A DNA stretch of 22,706 nucleotides. It comes from UBA3700 sp002372775 (GTDB lineage: Bacteria; Bacillota; Clostridia; Christensenellales; UBA3700). Below, piece after piece: positions 1 through 7,314 of the stretch. The stretch covers positions 1-22,706 of the forward strand of contig CAMOIC010000023.1 of the NCBI GenBank assembly GCA_946615965.1. The letters run 5' to 3'. A model generated the notes under the pieces. That model made no database searches and was not told the DNA's origin. It saw nothing but the letters and a program-made list of their open reading frames with translations. Position numbers and translations under genes: made by a program. Within the stretch, counting starts at the first letter, position 1, and the number at the start of each line of letters is the position of its first letter.

Positions 1-94
1 AAAATGGACTGTTTTTTTATTCTTGCACTATTATCCCAACTTTGTCTTTATAGATAAAGCATTTATGTTGAGATGTGTGCGTGTGTGTCACACT

Positions 95-181
95 TGGTGC
101 AGATGGTGGGACTTGAACCCACACGTTGTCGCCAACAATGGATTTTGAGTCCATCGCGTCTGCCAATTCCACCACACCTGC
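95..181 (-). tRNA. tRNA-Leu (anticodon CAA)
   Basis: Read on the minus strand, this folds as a class II tRNA that decodes UUG. The acceptor arm GCAGGTG pairs with CATCTGC, with one G-T wobble. The discriminator is A and the CCA end is encoded. The D arm has the TGGTGGAATTGGCAGACGC pattern usual for tRNA-Leu. The anticodon stem ATGGA/TCCAT closes the loop CTCAAAA, giving CAA. A long variable arm follows, then a T arm with GGTTCAAGTCC. The gene is 87 nt including CCA. A promoter lies directly upstream. I see no T-rich terminator between it and the window edge. Confidence 0.96.
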
Positions 182-193
182 ACGATTGAATAT

Positions 194-223
194 ATCTTAT
201 CATATTATTATTTTTAATGGCAA
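194..223 (-). promoter_or_regulatory. Sigma-A promoter of tRNA-Leu
   Basis: On the minus strand TTGCCA and TAAGAT are separated by 18 bp. Transcription would start near 187, about six bases before the mature tRNA 5' end. The -35 box matches consensus at 5 of 6 positions. Confidence 0.6.
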
Positions 224-312
224 GATTTTTCTAAATATCACTTATATCCCATATAGATTTACTTATAAAAATATAATATAATATCTTATATAAAGGACGC
301 GGAGGTAATTAT

Positions 313-852
313 ATGATTATTTGGCATGATATTGATGCTTCAAGAATTAAGGCAGATGACTTTATCGCTTGTATTGAAATTTCTAAGGGAAGTAAGAATA
401 AGTATGAGATAGATAAGGCAACAGGTATGTTGATATTAGATAGAATATTATATACAGCAACACACTATCCTGCGAACTATGGCTTTATTCCAAGAACATA
501 TGCAGACGATGGAGACCCTCTTGATGTTTTAGTATTATGTAGTGAACCAATCGTTCCGCTATCTCTTGTTAGATGTTATCCAATTGGACAAATCTCTATG
601 ATTGATGAAGGTAAGGAAGATATTAAGATTGTTGCAATTCCTTTCAAAGATCCAATGTGGAATACATTTAAAGATATTGGAGAATTACCAACACATATTT
701 TAGAAGAAATGAAACACTTCTTTGGCGTATATAAGCAATTAGAAGGAAAGAAGATGAAGGTTCTAGAAATTGGTGACGTTAGTGTTGCTAAGCAAACAAT
801 TGTAGACAATATTGATGCTTATAATAGAATCTTTATAGAAGGCAACAATTAA
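313..852 (+). CDS. ppa: Inorganic pyrophosphatase, family I
   Basis: This is a 179-residue cytosolic enzyme that hydrolyses pyrophosphate to two phosphates and so pulls biosynthetic reactions forward. The family I signature DDGDPLD is at residues 65-71 and supplies the metal-binding aspartates. A second metal-binding set is DEGKEDIK at 98-105 (Asp98, Asp103, Lys105). Length fits the bacterial hexameric type. The start is supported by GGAGGT at 301-306, six bases upstream. It is the first gene of a plus-strand run that continues into holA five bases later. AT-rich DNA upstream contains two overlapping TATAAT boxes (272-282), but no convincing -35 box at correct spacing. Confidence 0.96.
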   Translation: MIIWHDIDASRIKADDFIACIEISKGSKNKYEIDKATGMLILDRILYTATHYPANYGFIPRTYADDGDPLDVLVLCSEPIVPLSLVRCYPIGQISMIDEGKEDIKIVAIPFKDPMWNTFKDIGELPTHILEEMKHFFGVYKQLEGKKMKVLEIGDVSVAKQTIVDNIDAYNRIFIEGNN

Positions 853-857
853 TAGTA

Positions 858-1847
858 ATGCGTGCACTTGATATAGAAAAAGCAATAAAATCAGAACTCG
901 CACCTGCTTATGTCATAACAGGTGAAGATGAGTATCTAAAAAGATATGTTAGAGAAAAGCTTCTATCCACTATTAGTGAAGAGGATAGAACTTTTTCTTA
1001 TGTTTACATAGATTACGATTCAAATAAAGATGTCGGTGAGATTTTAGATGCAGCAAATGCTTTTTCTTTTTCTCAAGCGAAAAAGATGGTTGAGGTATCT
1101 TCTTTTTCTTTTAAGATTCCAGCGAAAGACGAAAAGGCTTTAGATGATTATTTTAAAGATCCATCTCCGTTTTCTTTCATTCTATTTATGGGAAGTGAGA
1201 AGAGCTTAGCTACTATAAAAAAGTATGCGGAAGTTATTGATTGCGATAAAGCTTCTGAAGATGAATTGTATAACTATATCAACAAAATGCTAAAAGCAGA
1301 TGATTATAAGATGCAAGGACTCGTAGTTAGAGAATTTATTAGATACTGTAATTATGATTTCGGCAAGATAGTCTCTGAAATGACAAAGTTGAAATTATAT
1401 ACTTTAGACAAAAAAGAAATAACAAGACAAGATATTGAAAACTTAACTCCGCCAGATATAGAAACAAAGGCTTACGCATTAACAAACGCCTTAACTAAAG
1501 GTGATTTTGCGAGTGCTATAGATACTTTGCAAACATTAAAGTCTAGAGGTGTAGAGAGTAACGTTTTGTTTGGATTGTTGAATAATACATATAGAAGATT
1601 GTATCAACTAGCGACGACAGGTTCTTCTGATGATACCATTATGAAAGTTACCGGTTTTTCATTTGGTGCACTTAGAATGAATAAAGACTTAGTTGCTAGA
1701 AATAGAAAAGAGATTAAGGGTTATGTTTTTAAATTAAAAGATGCCGTAGATTTCTTAACTGATTTGGAATATAGATATAAATCATCAGATTTAGATGTGG
1801 ATGCTGCTTTAGATTTAGCGGTAGCTCATATATTAGGACAAGGATAG
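858..1847 (+). CDS. holA: DNA polymerase III subunit delta
   Basis: This 329-residue protein is the delta subunit of the clamp loader, which opens the beta sliding clamp. The N-terminus has the family pattern AYVITGEDEYLK (residues 17-28), the start of the AAA+-like module. The middle is the lid region. The C-terminal collar domain is recognisable from the stretch around 210-250, with a pattern of the form GxxxxALxTLxxLxxRGxExNxLFGLL. Length is typical for Firmicutes HolA. The start codon lies five bases after the ppa stop, and there is only a weak purine-rich stretch before it, so translational coupling to ppa is likely. The next gene starts one base after the stop codon. Confidence 0.92.
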   Translation: MRALDIEKAIKSELAPAYVITGEDEYLKRYVREKLLSTISEEDRTFSYVYIDYDSNKDVGEILDAANAFSFSQAKKMVEVSSFSFKIPAKDEKALDDYFKDPSPFSFILFMGSEKSLATIKKYAEVIDCDKASEDELYNYINKMLKADDYKMQGLVVREFIRYCNYDFGKIVSEMTKLKLYTLDKKEITRQDIENLTPPDIETKAYALTNALTKGDFASAIDTLQTLKSRGVESNVLFGLLNNTYRRLYQLATTGSSDDTIMKVTGFSFGALRMNKDLVARNRKEIKGYVFKLKDAVDFLTDLEYRYKSSDLDVDAALDLAVAHILGQG

Positions 1848-1848
1848 A

Positions 1849-2400
1849 ATGAATTTTAGAGAAGATGTTAATAATAAGAAAACGCCTATTGAGATAGTTA
1901 TAAGAATTCTCTTATACCTAGCTATGTGCTATAGCGCAATAGCATCATCAATAACAACATATAATCTTTTGCCATTTTATGATTATTCTTCATATGGGGT
2001 AACGGATTTTAGTTTGTTCTATGGCTCTTCAAGTTTTATATTGCCTTTCATCTTAGGCCTTATTTTTTATGGCTTATATTGTCTTTGGATAAATATCGTA
2101 TTTAATAATGTCAATGTTAGAATGCGCTTATTTAATCTAGGTATTAGAAAGAATAGTTTAAGAAGAAGAGTTGATGTAGTGTTTATAGTATTATGTATAG
2201 CACTAGGAAGTTTAGATTTAATACTTACGTATTATCCATTACTTTCTAGAATATTATCTACATCTTTAAAACTAATATTTGCAAGTTTAGCTTTAGTGTG
2301 GACTTATTTCAGAATTATGAAGGGTCTAGATAAGAAATATGGACCAATTATAGTTAGTGCACTATTATGGCCATCGATTATTATGGTGGTGCTATTATGA
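1849..2400 (+). CDS. Polytopic membrane protein of unknown function
   Basis: I do not recognise the family of this 183-residue protein. It has about five hydrophobic segments, near residues 14-35, 60-84, 108-128, 133-153 and 163-183. A basic loop (RKNSLRRR, near 99-106) should be cytoplasmic by the positive-inside rule. No catalytic motif is visible. The ribosome site AGGACAAGG overlaps the end of holA. The stop codon overlaps the start of the next gene as ATGA, so the two are probably translated together and may act together at the membrane. The identity as a real gene is well supported by this packing; the function is open. Confidence 0.8.
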   Translation: MNFREDVNNKKTPIEIVIRILLYLAMCYSAIASSITTYNLLPFYDYSSYGVTDFSLFYGSSSFILPFILGLIFYGLYCLWINIVFNNVNVRMRLFNLGIRKNSLRRRVDVVFIVLCIALGSLDLILTYYPLLSRILSTSLKLIFASLALVWTYFRIMKGLDKKYGPIIVSALLWPSIIMVVLL

Positions 2401-3704
2401 AGAAAGTATTTAGTGTATTAGTTCTTGTTTTAATAGTAGCGATAATGGCATGTTCTTTCATGGCATGTACTTCTAGTGCAGATTATGAAATTAAGAATAT
2501 CAATGATTATGATTTATCTGAAACTGTATATGGTTTTCTAAGGGATGTTAGCACCAACTACGCTAATAGAACAACAGGAAGTGCTGAATCTGAATTATTC
2601 ATAGAATATGTTTCTACTGGAATGAGTGGTTTGGGATATAGTGTATCAACTCAAGAATTTACTGTAGTATCACAGAATAAAACAACAAAGAATATAATTT
2701 GTAAGAAGGCAAAAGAGGGAGCAAAGAAGACTATAATCATTGGTTGTCAATGGGACAATAATTATGATCTTCTTCAAGGCAACCCAGATGGCGCATACGA
2801 AAGTGGAGCTGCAATTGCTACACTAGTTCTTATTGCACAAAAGATGGCGACAATAGATTTAGACTATAATTTAGAAATCGTATTCTTTGGAGCAGGGGCA
2901 TACAACTGGGCTGGTGCTAAGCATTATGTTAATGAATTAAGTGCAGAACAAAAATCTAACATAGCGCTTATGATTAATTTATCTTTCTTAGGAGCTGGAG
3001 ATAATATCTACATGTATAGTAGGGATAAAGCCGTTAACTATAACGATTACTTCTATGCAGTTGCTAATAAGGCAAACTTAGGTATCAGTGCAGTTCCACA
3101 AGACAAAAGAGTTATATCTACAAGTTTAGATAGTGATTCTATTTATGAGTATTCTCATTTTGGTATGTTCGGTAATAATTATTATTTTATGAATGAGTTT
3201 ATCCCAAGTGTTTCTTATATATCATTCAACTGGACAGATAAATCTATCCCAGCGTGGGTTGAATTATCTGGCAAGAGTAATGTATATGGTACATCTGATG
3301 ACACATTCGAGAATATGATAAAAAGAGTTGGAAAAGATAATATAGTAAAGAATCTTAATACCGTTGTTAATTCAGTACTTGGAACAATAGTTGATCAAGG
3401 CAATATATTAGAGCTTGATGCTTTTAAGAATCCAGATGAAGTTAATGCATTTGCTAGAAGCAATGAAGCATATTATATCTTCTCTATAGCATTTAAAGTA
3501 TTAACTATTGGTCTAATTATTGCTGTTGTTGTATTCTCGAGAAATTATATTAGAAAACATAAAGAACAATATATTATCTTTGTGCCAAAGATGGACATGA
3601 AGGATATTGTTGAAGAAGATATATTTGGAATGAAATCAGAAGAACCTAAGCAAAATAAAGATGATAAAAATGACGATATTAATGAAGACGATGTGTTTCA
3701 ATAA
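2397..3704 (+). CDS. Membrane-anchored M28-like protein lacking metal ligands
   Basis: I place the start at the ATG that overlaps the previous stop codon, giving 435 residues that begin with a lipoprotein-type signal peptide. Candidate acylated cysteines are Cys19 and Cys24. Residues 50-330 follow the order of landmarks of the M28 aminopeptidase fold: GCQWDNN (115-121) where GxHxDS is expected, DGAYESG (131-137) where DDNxSG is expected, FGAGAYNWAGAKHYV (164-178) where FxxEExGLxGSxxY is expected, INLSFLG (193-199) where NLDMxG is expected, and YGTSDDT (297-303) where the last zinc histidine normally sits. Every expected zinc ligand is replaced, so it is probably not a peptidase. A transmembrane helix at 360-380 is followed by a tail rich in Asp, Glu and Lys. 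A binding or sensing role is inference. Confidence 0.82.
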   Translation: MKKVFSVLVLVLIVAIMACSFMACTSSADYEIKNINDYDLSETVYGFLRDVSTNYANRTTGSAESELFIEYVSTGMSGLGYSVSTQEFTVVSQNKTTKNIICKKAKEGAKKTIIIGCQWDNNYDLLQGNPDGAYESGAAIATLVLIAQKMATIDLDYNLEIVFFGAGAYNWAGAKHYVNELSAEQKSNIALMINLSFLGAGDNIYMYSRDKAVNYNDYFYAVANKANLGISAVPQDKRVISTSLDSDSIYEYSHFGMFGNNYYFMNEFIPSVSYISFNWTDKSIPAWVELSGKSNVYGTSDDTFENMIKRVGKDNIVKNLNTVVNSVLGTIVDQGNILELDAFKNPDEVNAFARSNEAYYIFSIAFKVLTIGLIIAVVVFSRNYIRKHKEQYIIFVPKMDMKDIVEEDIFGMKSEEPKQNKDDKNDDINEDDVFQ

Positions 3705-3755
3705 TTGAATTTTAGGTTCTAATATATTAATATTAGGTGAGGAGAAAATTATAAA

Positions 3756-4598
3756 ATGAATTTAGAGGAATACTTTCAAAAATTATCATGGGGTGCAGTA
3801 GTAGATTTAATAGCATTCTTAGTAATAGCAGTTTTATTGTTCTTATTCTTTAAAAGACATCAAGTTATTAGAATGGCTATTTTCTTAGCTATTTATGCGC
3901 TTGTATTTATCGCAGTATATATCGTTTCACAATTGATACCAAATAGCGGATTAACAATCACTCTAAAGGTATTCGATTACATGACAATCTTCCTATTATT
4001 CCTAGTTGTTATTGTTTATCAAAGTGACTTTAAAGTTCTATTTGCTAAGCTAGCAAGAGGATCAGGAAAGGTATATGACAATGATGCTTCTGATGAGGCT
4101 TTAACAACAGCAGCTCACGAAATGGTTACTGCTTGTCAAAACATGGCAAAGAACGATGTTGGTGCTTTAATTATCATTGTTAGAACAGCTGTTCCAGATA
4201 GAATATTAGATACAGGTACAGAATTAAACGCTATTATATCATCCGGTTTATTAGAAAGTATTTTTAGTACAAAAGGACCTTTACATGATGGGGCTGTGGT
4301 AGTTAGAGGAAATAAAATTCTATCAGCAGGATGTTTCTTGCCTTTATCTAAAGAAGTAGACATTGCTAAAGACTTAGGTACAAGACATAGAGCGGCCATC
4401 GGTATTACAGAAGAAAGTGATGTATTTGCCATCGTAGTAAGTGAAGAAACAGGTGTTATCTCTGTTGTTCAAGATGGTAAGATTGTTAGATATATGACTC
4501 CAGAAAGATTATTAGATGAAATTAAATCTGCTTATAATATTTCCGCAAAGCCAAAACAAGAAATCGCAAAGAAGAGAGAAAGAAAGAAGTTTATCTAA
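3756..4598 (+). CDS. cdaA: Diadenylate cyclase CdaA (DisA_N domain)
   Basis: This 280-residue membrane enzyme condenses two ATP to c-di-AMP, the second messenger that controls potassium, osmolyte and cell-wall homeostasis in Firmicutes. Three transmembrane segments (about 14-33, 38-58 and 70-90) precede the DAC domain at about 100-260. The catalytic motifs are intact: DGA at 178-180 within LHDGAVVV, and RHR at 200-202 within GTRHRAAIG. A basic tail ends the protein. GGTGAGGAG just upstream is a strong ribosome site. CdaA is usually encoded with its regulator CdaR (YbbR) and GlmM; neither is here. Its neighbours are instead a pseudo-M28 protein and a DUF1015 protein. Confidence 0.95.
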   Translation: MNLEEYFQKLSWGAVVDLIAFLVIAVLLFLFFKRHQVIRMAIFLAIYALVFIAVYIVSQLIPNSGLTITLKVFDYMTIFLLFLVVIVYQSDFKVLFAKLARGSGKVYDNDASDEALTTAAHEMVTACQNMAKNDVGALIIIVRTAVPDRILDTGTELNAIISSGLLESIFSTKGPLHDGAVVVRGNKILSAGCFLPLSKEVDIAKDLGTRHRAAIGITEESDVFAIVVSEETGVISVVQDGKIVRYMTPERLLDEIKSAYNISAKPKQEIAKKRERKKFI

Positions 4599-4601
4599 TA
4601 T

Positions 4602-5801
4602 ATGAGTTATCTTGAGATTCCAAAAGTATTATTACCAAACAAGAGTATTGATTTGGAGAAATGGTCAGTTATTGCGTGTGATCAATTCACATCGCAAGTT
4701 GAGTATTGGATAAAACTTGCAGAATATGTGAAAAATTCATATTCTACACTTAACTTGATTTTCCCAGAGGTTTATTTAGATAAGATAGACAATAAAGCAA
4801 AAGTTGATTTGATTAATTCAACTATGCAATTGTATTTAGACAAAGGAATCTTTAATGAATATAACGGCTTTATTTATGTTGAAAGAGAAATAACTCCAGG
4901 GGTATATAGAAAAGGGCTAATGGTTTGTGTTGACCTTGAAGCATATGATTATAATCCAAAAGCAAAATTGCCAATTAGAGCCACTGAAAGAACTGTAAAA
5001 GAAAGATTGCCAATTAGAATAGAAATTCGTAAAGAAGCACCTTTAGAACTTCCACATATTTGTATTTTTATGGATGATGTTAAGAACAAAGTGTTCAATA
5101 AACTGGAAGATAATAAAGATAAATATGAGAAGTTATATGATTTTTATTTAAATATGAATGGTGGTCATATTAAGGGATATTTAGTTAATAATAGTGAAGA
5201 TATTAAGAAAGATATTTTATCTTTGGTTGAGAATAGAGACGATAAGTTATTATTTGTTGTTGGTGATGGAAACCACTCACTAGCTTCAGCAAAGGAAAGT
5301 TGGAATTTAAAAAAGCAATCTTTAACTGAAGAAGAGATAAAAACACATCCAGCAAGATTTGCTTTATGCGAATTACAAAACGTTCATGATGAAGCAATAG
5401 TATTTGAACCTATTCATAGATTTATAATTGGTGCGGATGAAGATTGCATAGATTATTTAAAGAAGAATCTAAAGGGTAATGGCAAGATTCAAGTTGTATA
5501 TAAAGGCAAACTAGAAGATATAGCAGTTAATGAGGATCCAACTATTGCTATTGCTGATATACAATCAGTTTTAGATGATTATGTAAGTGCTAATTCTAAT
5601 ATTAAGATCGATTACATTCATGGAGATAATTATTTATTAGATATTGAAATGAAGCAAAAAGGCGTTGGAATTTTCATGCCAAAGATAGATAAAGCAACAC
5701 TTTTTGATTATGTTAGAAAATATGGTGTTATGCCTAGAAAATCATTTTCAATGGGTAATGCGGAAAGTAAGAGATATTACTTAGAGGCACATAAGATATA
5801 A
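4602..5801 (+). CDS. DUF1015 family protein
   Basis: This 399-residue soluble protein matches DUF1015 by its overall pattern: an N-terminal VIACDQFTS segment (23-30), a central conserved RATE motif near 126-129, and the family hallmark FVVGDGNHSLASAK (218-231), equivalent to the DGHHR-type motif. The family is widespread in Clostridia and its physiological role is not settled; I assign no reaction. The gene begins three bases after cdaA with only a purine stretch as a ribosome site, so it is likely coupled to cdaA. It is the last gene of the run and is followed by a terminator. Confidence 0.85.
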   Translation: MSYLEIPKVLLPNKSIDLEKWSVIACDQFTSQVEYWIKLAEYVKNSYSTLNLIFPEVYLDKIDNKAKVDLINSTMQLYLDKGIFNEYNGFIYVEREITPGVYRKGLMVCVDLEAYDYNPKAKLPIRATERTVKERLPIRIEIRKEAPLELPHICIFMDDVKNKVFNKLEDNKDKYEKLYDFYLNMNGGHIKGYLVNNSEDIKKDILSLVENRDDKLLFVVGDGNHSLASAKESWNLKKQSLTEEEIKTHPARFALCELQNVHDEAIVFEPIHRFIIGADEDCIDYLKKNLKGNGKIQVVYKGKLEDIAVNEDPTIAIADIQSVLDDYVSANSNIKIDYIHGDNYLLDIEMKQKGVGIFMPKIDKATLFDYVRKYGVMPRKSFSMGNAESKRYYLEAHKI

Positions 5802-5823
5802 TTATTTTATATATTATTTACAC

Positions 5824-5860
5824 GGGGGTGCGTACTTTATTTATAAAGGACCCCTTTTTT
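5824..5860 (+). terminator. Terminator after the ppa-DUF1015 run
   Basis: GGGGT (5825-5829) pairs with ACCCC (5850-5854) and is followed by six T. The loop can form an inner hairpin from CTTTAT and ATAAAG. Confidence 0.65.
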
Positions 5861-5861
5861 G

Positions 5862-5890
5862 TTGCAAAAAATCGCTTAAATCACTACAAT
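5862..5890 (+). promoter_or_regulatory. Sigma-A promoter of aspartate kinase
   Basis: TTGCAA (5862-5867) and TACAAT (5885-5890) are separated by exactly 17 bp, directly behind the upstream terminator. Transcription would start near 5897, giving a leader of about 29 nt. Confidence 0.75.
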
Positions 5891-5925
5891 AGAGAAGACA
5901 AAATTTAATTATGGAGATTATAAAA

Positions 5926-7242
5926 ATGGATCTTAAGGTTGCAAAATTTGGCGGAACATCTATGGCAACAGCTACATCTATCAATCAAGTAGCTGATATT
6001 GTTAAGAGTGATGCTGGCAGAAATTATGTTGTTGTTTCTGCTCCTGGTAAGAGAAGTAAAAACGATATAAAGGTTACTGACTTATTATATTCATGCTTCT
6101 ATGATTTAGAAATCAAAGGTGAATGCAAAGAAAACTTTGCAAAGATCAGAGATAGATTCACAGGTATTGTTGAAGAACTTGGATTAAAGTTTGATATTAA
6201 TCCATACCTAGATAAAGTTGAAGAAGAAATGATTAAATTCCATTCTTCTGAATACTGTGCTTCACGTGGTGAATATCTAAGTGCTGTTGTTATGGCTCAA
6301 AAACTTGGATATGAATTCGTTGATGCTAAAGACATTATGGTATTCTCTCAAGAAGGCGTATTCATGCCAGAAGAAACAAACAAGAAGGTTGCTGAAAAGT
6401 TATCTGTTATTAAGAAGGCAGTTATTCCTGGATTCTATGGCGCTGATGAACTTGGTGTTATTCATACATTCTCAAGAGGTGGTTCTGACGTTTCTGGTGC
6501 TGTTGTTGCTAGAGCAGTTAATGCAAAGCTTTATGAAAACTGGACAGACGTTAACGGATTCATGGTTACAGATCCAAGAATCGTAGAAAATCCACAACAA
6601 ATCAGCATGTTATCTTATAAGGAACTTAGAGAATTATCTTATATGGGAGCTAACGTTCTTCACCCAGATTCAATCTTCCCAGTAAGAGTAAGCAATATTC
6701 CTATTAATATTAAGAATACATTTGAACCATCAAATGCTGGAACAATGATTGTATCTGCAATGCCTAAGGAAATTATAGATAAGAGAGCTGTTACAGGTAT
6801 TGCTGGTAAGAAGGGATATAGCATTATCTTTATTGCTAAAGCAATGATGAATAACGAAATCGCTTTCGTAAGAAAAGTATTATCTGCATTAGAGTATTAC
6901 AATGTTTCAGTAGAACATATCCCAAGTGGTATTGATACAATGAGCGTTGTTGTAGCTGATTCAGAAATCGCTGGTAAGGAAGATGCTATTATCGAAAAGA
7001 TCAGAGCTGCTGTTAGCCCAGATGCTATTGAATTAAAGAGAGGCATTGCACTAATCGCTACAGTAGGACATGGTATGGCATTCAAGCCAGGTTGTTCTGC
7101 AAAGCTTTGCACAGCACTTGCTAATGCTAAGATTAACATTAGAATGCTAGACCAAGGCGCAAGCGAATTAAACATTATCGTTGGTGTTTCAGATAGCGAT
7201 TATGAAAATGCAGTAAAGGCTATTTACCACGCTTTCTATTAA
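5926..7242 (+). CDS. Aspartate kinase
   Basis: This enzyme phosphorylates aspartate to aspartyl phosphate, the first step towards lysine, methionine, threonine and diaminopimelate for the wall. I choose the ATG at 5926 (438 residues) because GGAG at 5913-5916 lies nine bases upstream; the in-frame ATG at 5911 would overlap this ribosome site. The kinase domain opens with VAKFGGTS (5-12), and the motif FSRGGSDVSGA near 183-193 is the substrate-binding region. Two ACT domains follow from about residue 300 to the end, so feedback regulation by an amino acid is likely. It is monofunctional, with no homoserine dehydrogenase domain. It has its own promoter and a strong terminator, and is monocistronic. 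Confidence 0.95.
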   Translation: MDLKVAKFGGTSMATATSINQVADIVKSDAGRNYVVVSAPGKRSKNDIKVTDLLYSCFYDLEIKGECKENFAKIRDRFTGIVEELGLKFDINPYLDKVEEEMIKFHSSEYCASRGEYLSAVVMAQKLGYEFVDAKDIMVFSQEGVFMPEETNKKVAEKLSVIKKAVIPGFYGADELGVIHTFSRGGSDVSGAVVARAVNAKLYENWTDVNGFMVTDPRIVENPQQISMLSYKELRELSYMGANVLHPDSIFPVRVSNIPINIKNTFEPSNAGTMIVSAMPKEIIDKRAVTGIAGKKGYSIIFIAKAMMNNEIAFVRKVLSALEYYNVSVEHIPSGIDTMSVVVADSEIAGKEDAIIEKIRAAVSPDAIELKRGIALIATVGHGMAFKPGCSAKLCTALANAKINIRMLDQGASELNIIVGVSDSDYENAVKAIYHAFY

Positions 7243-7265
7243 GATTCAGATTAAATATATAAAGT

Positions 7266-7295
7266 AAAGGACATATCGCTTGATATGTCCTTTTT
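7266..7295 (+). terminator. Strong terminator after aspartate kinase
   Basis: A perfect 12-bp stem, AAAGGACATATC and GATATGTCCTTT, has the loop GCTT and continues into a T run ending at 7295. The opposite strand has only a broken T tract, but it may also slow transcription from the convergent mannosidase gene. Confidence 0.9.
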
Positions 7296-7314
7296 GTATT
7301 AATAGTGATTATTT

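Noticed and set aside
1..20. T run after ATGGACTG at the left edge, perhaps the end of a plus-strand terminator
   Set aside because: The left arm would be outside the window, so it cannot be confirmed.
72..94. GT-rich run with GTGTG/CACAC symmetry downstream of the tRNA
   Set aside because: A short low-complexity hairpin without a T tract on the minus strand; not convincing as a terminator or repeat array.
2367..2396. Longer start for the M28-like protein
   Set aside because: It would put ten non-signal residues before a clear lipoprotein signal and overlap the upstream gene by 34 bases; the ATGA overlap start is better.
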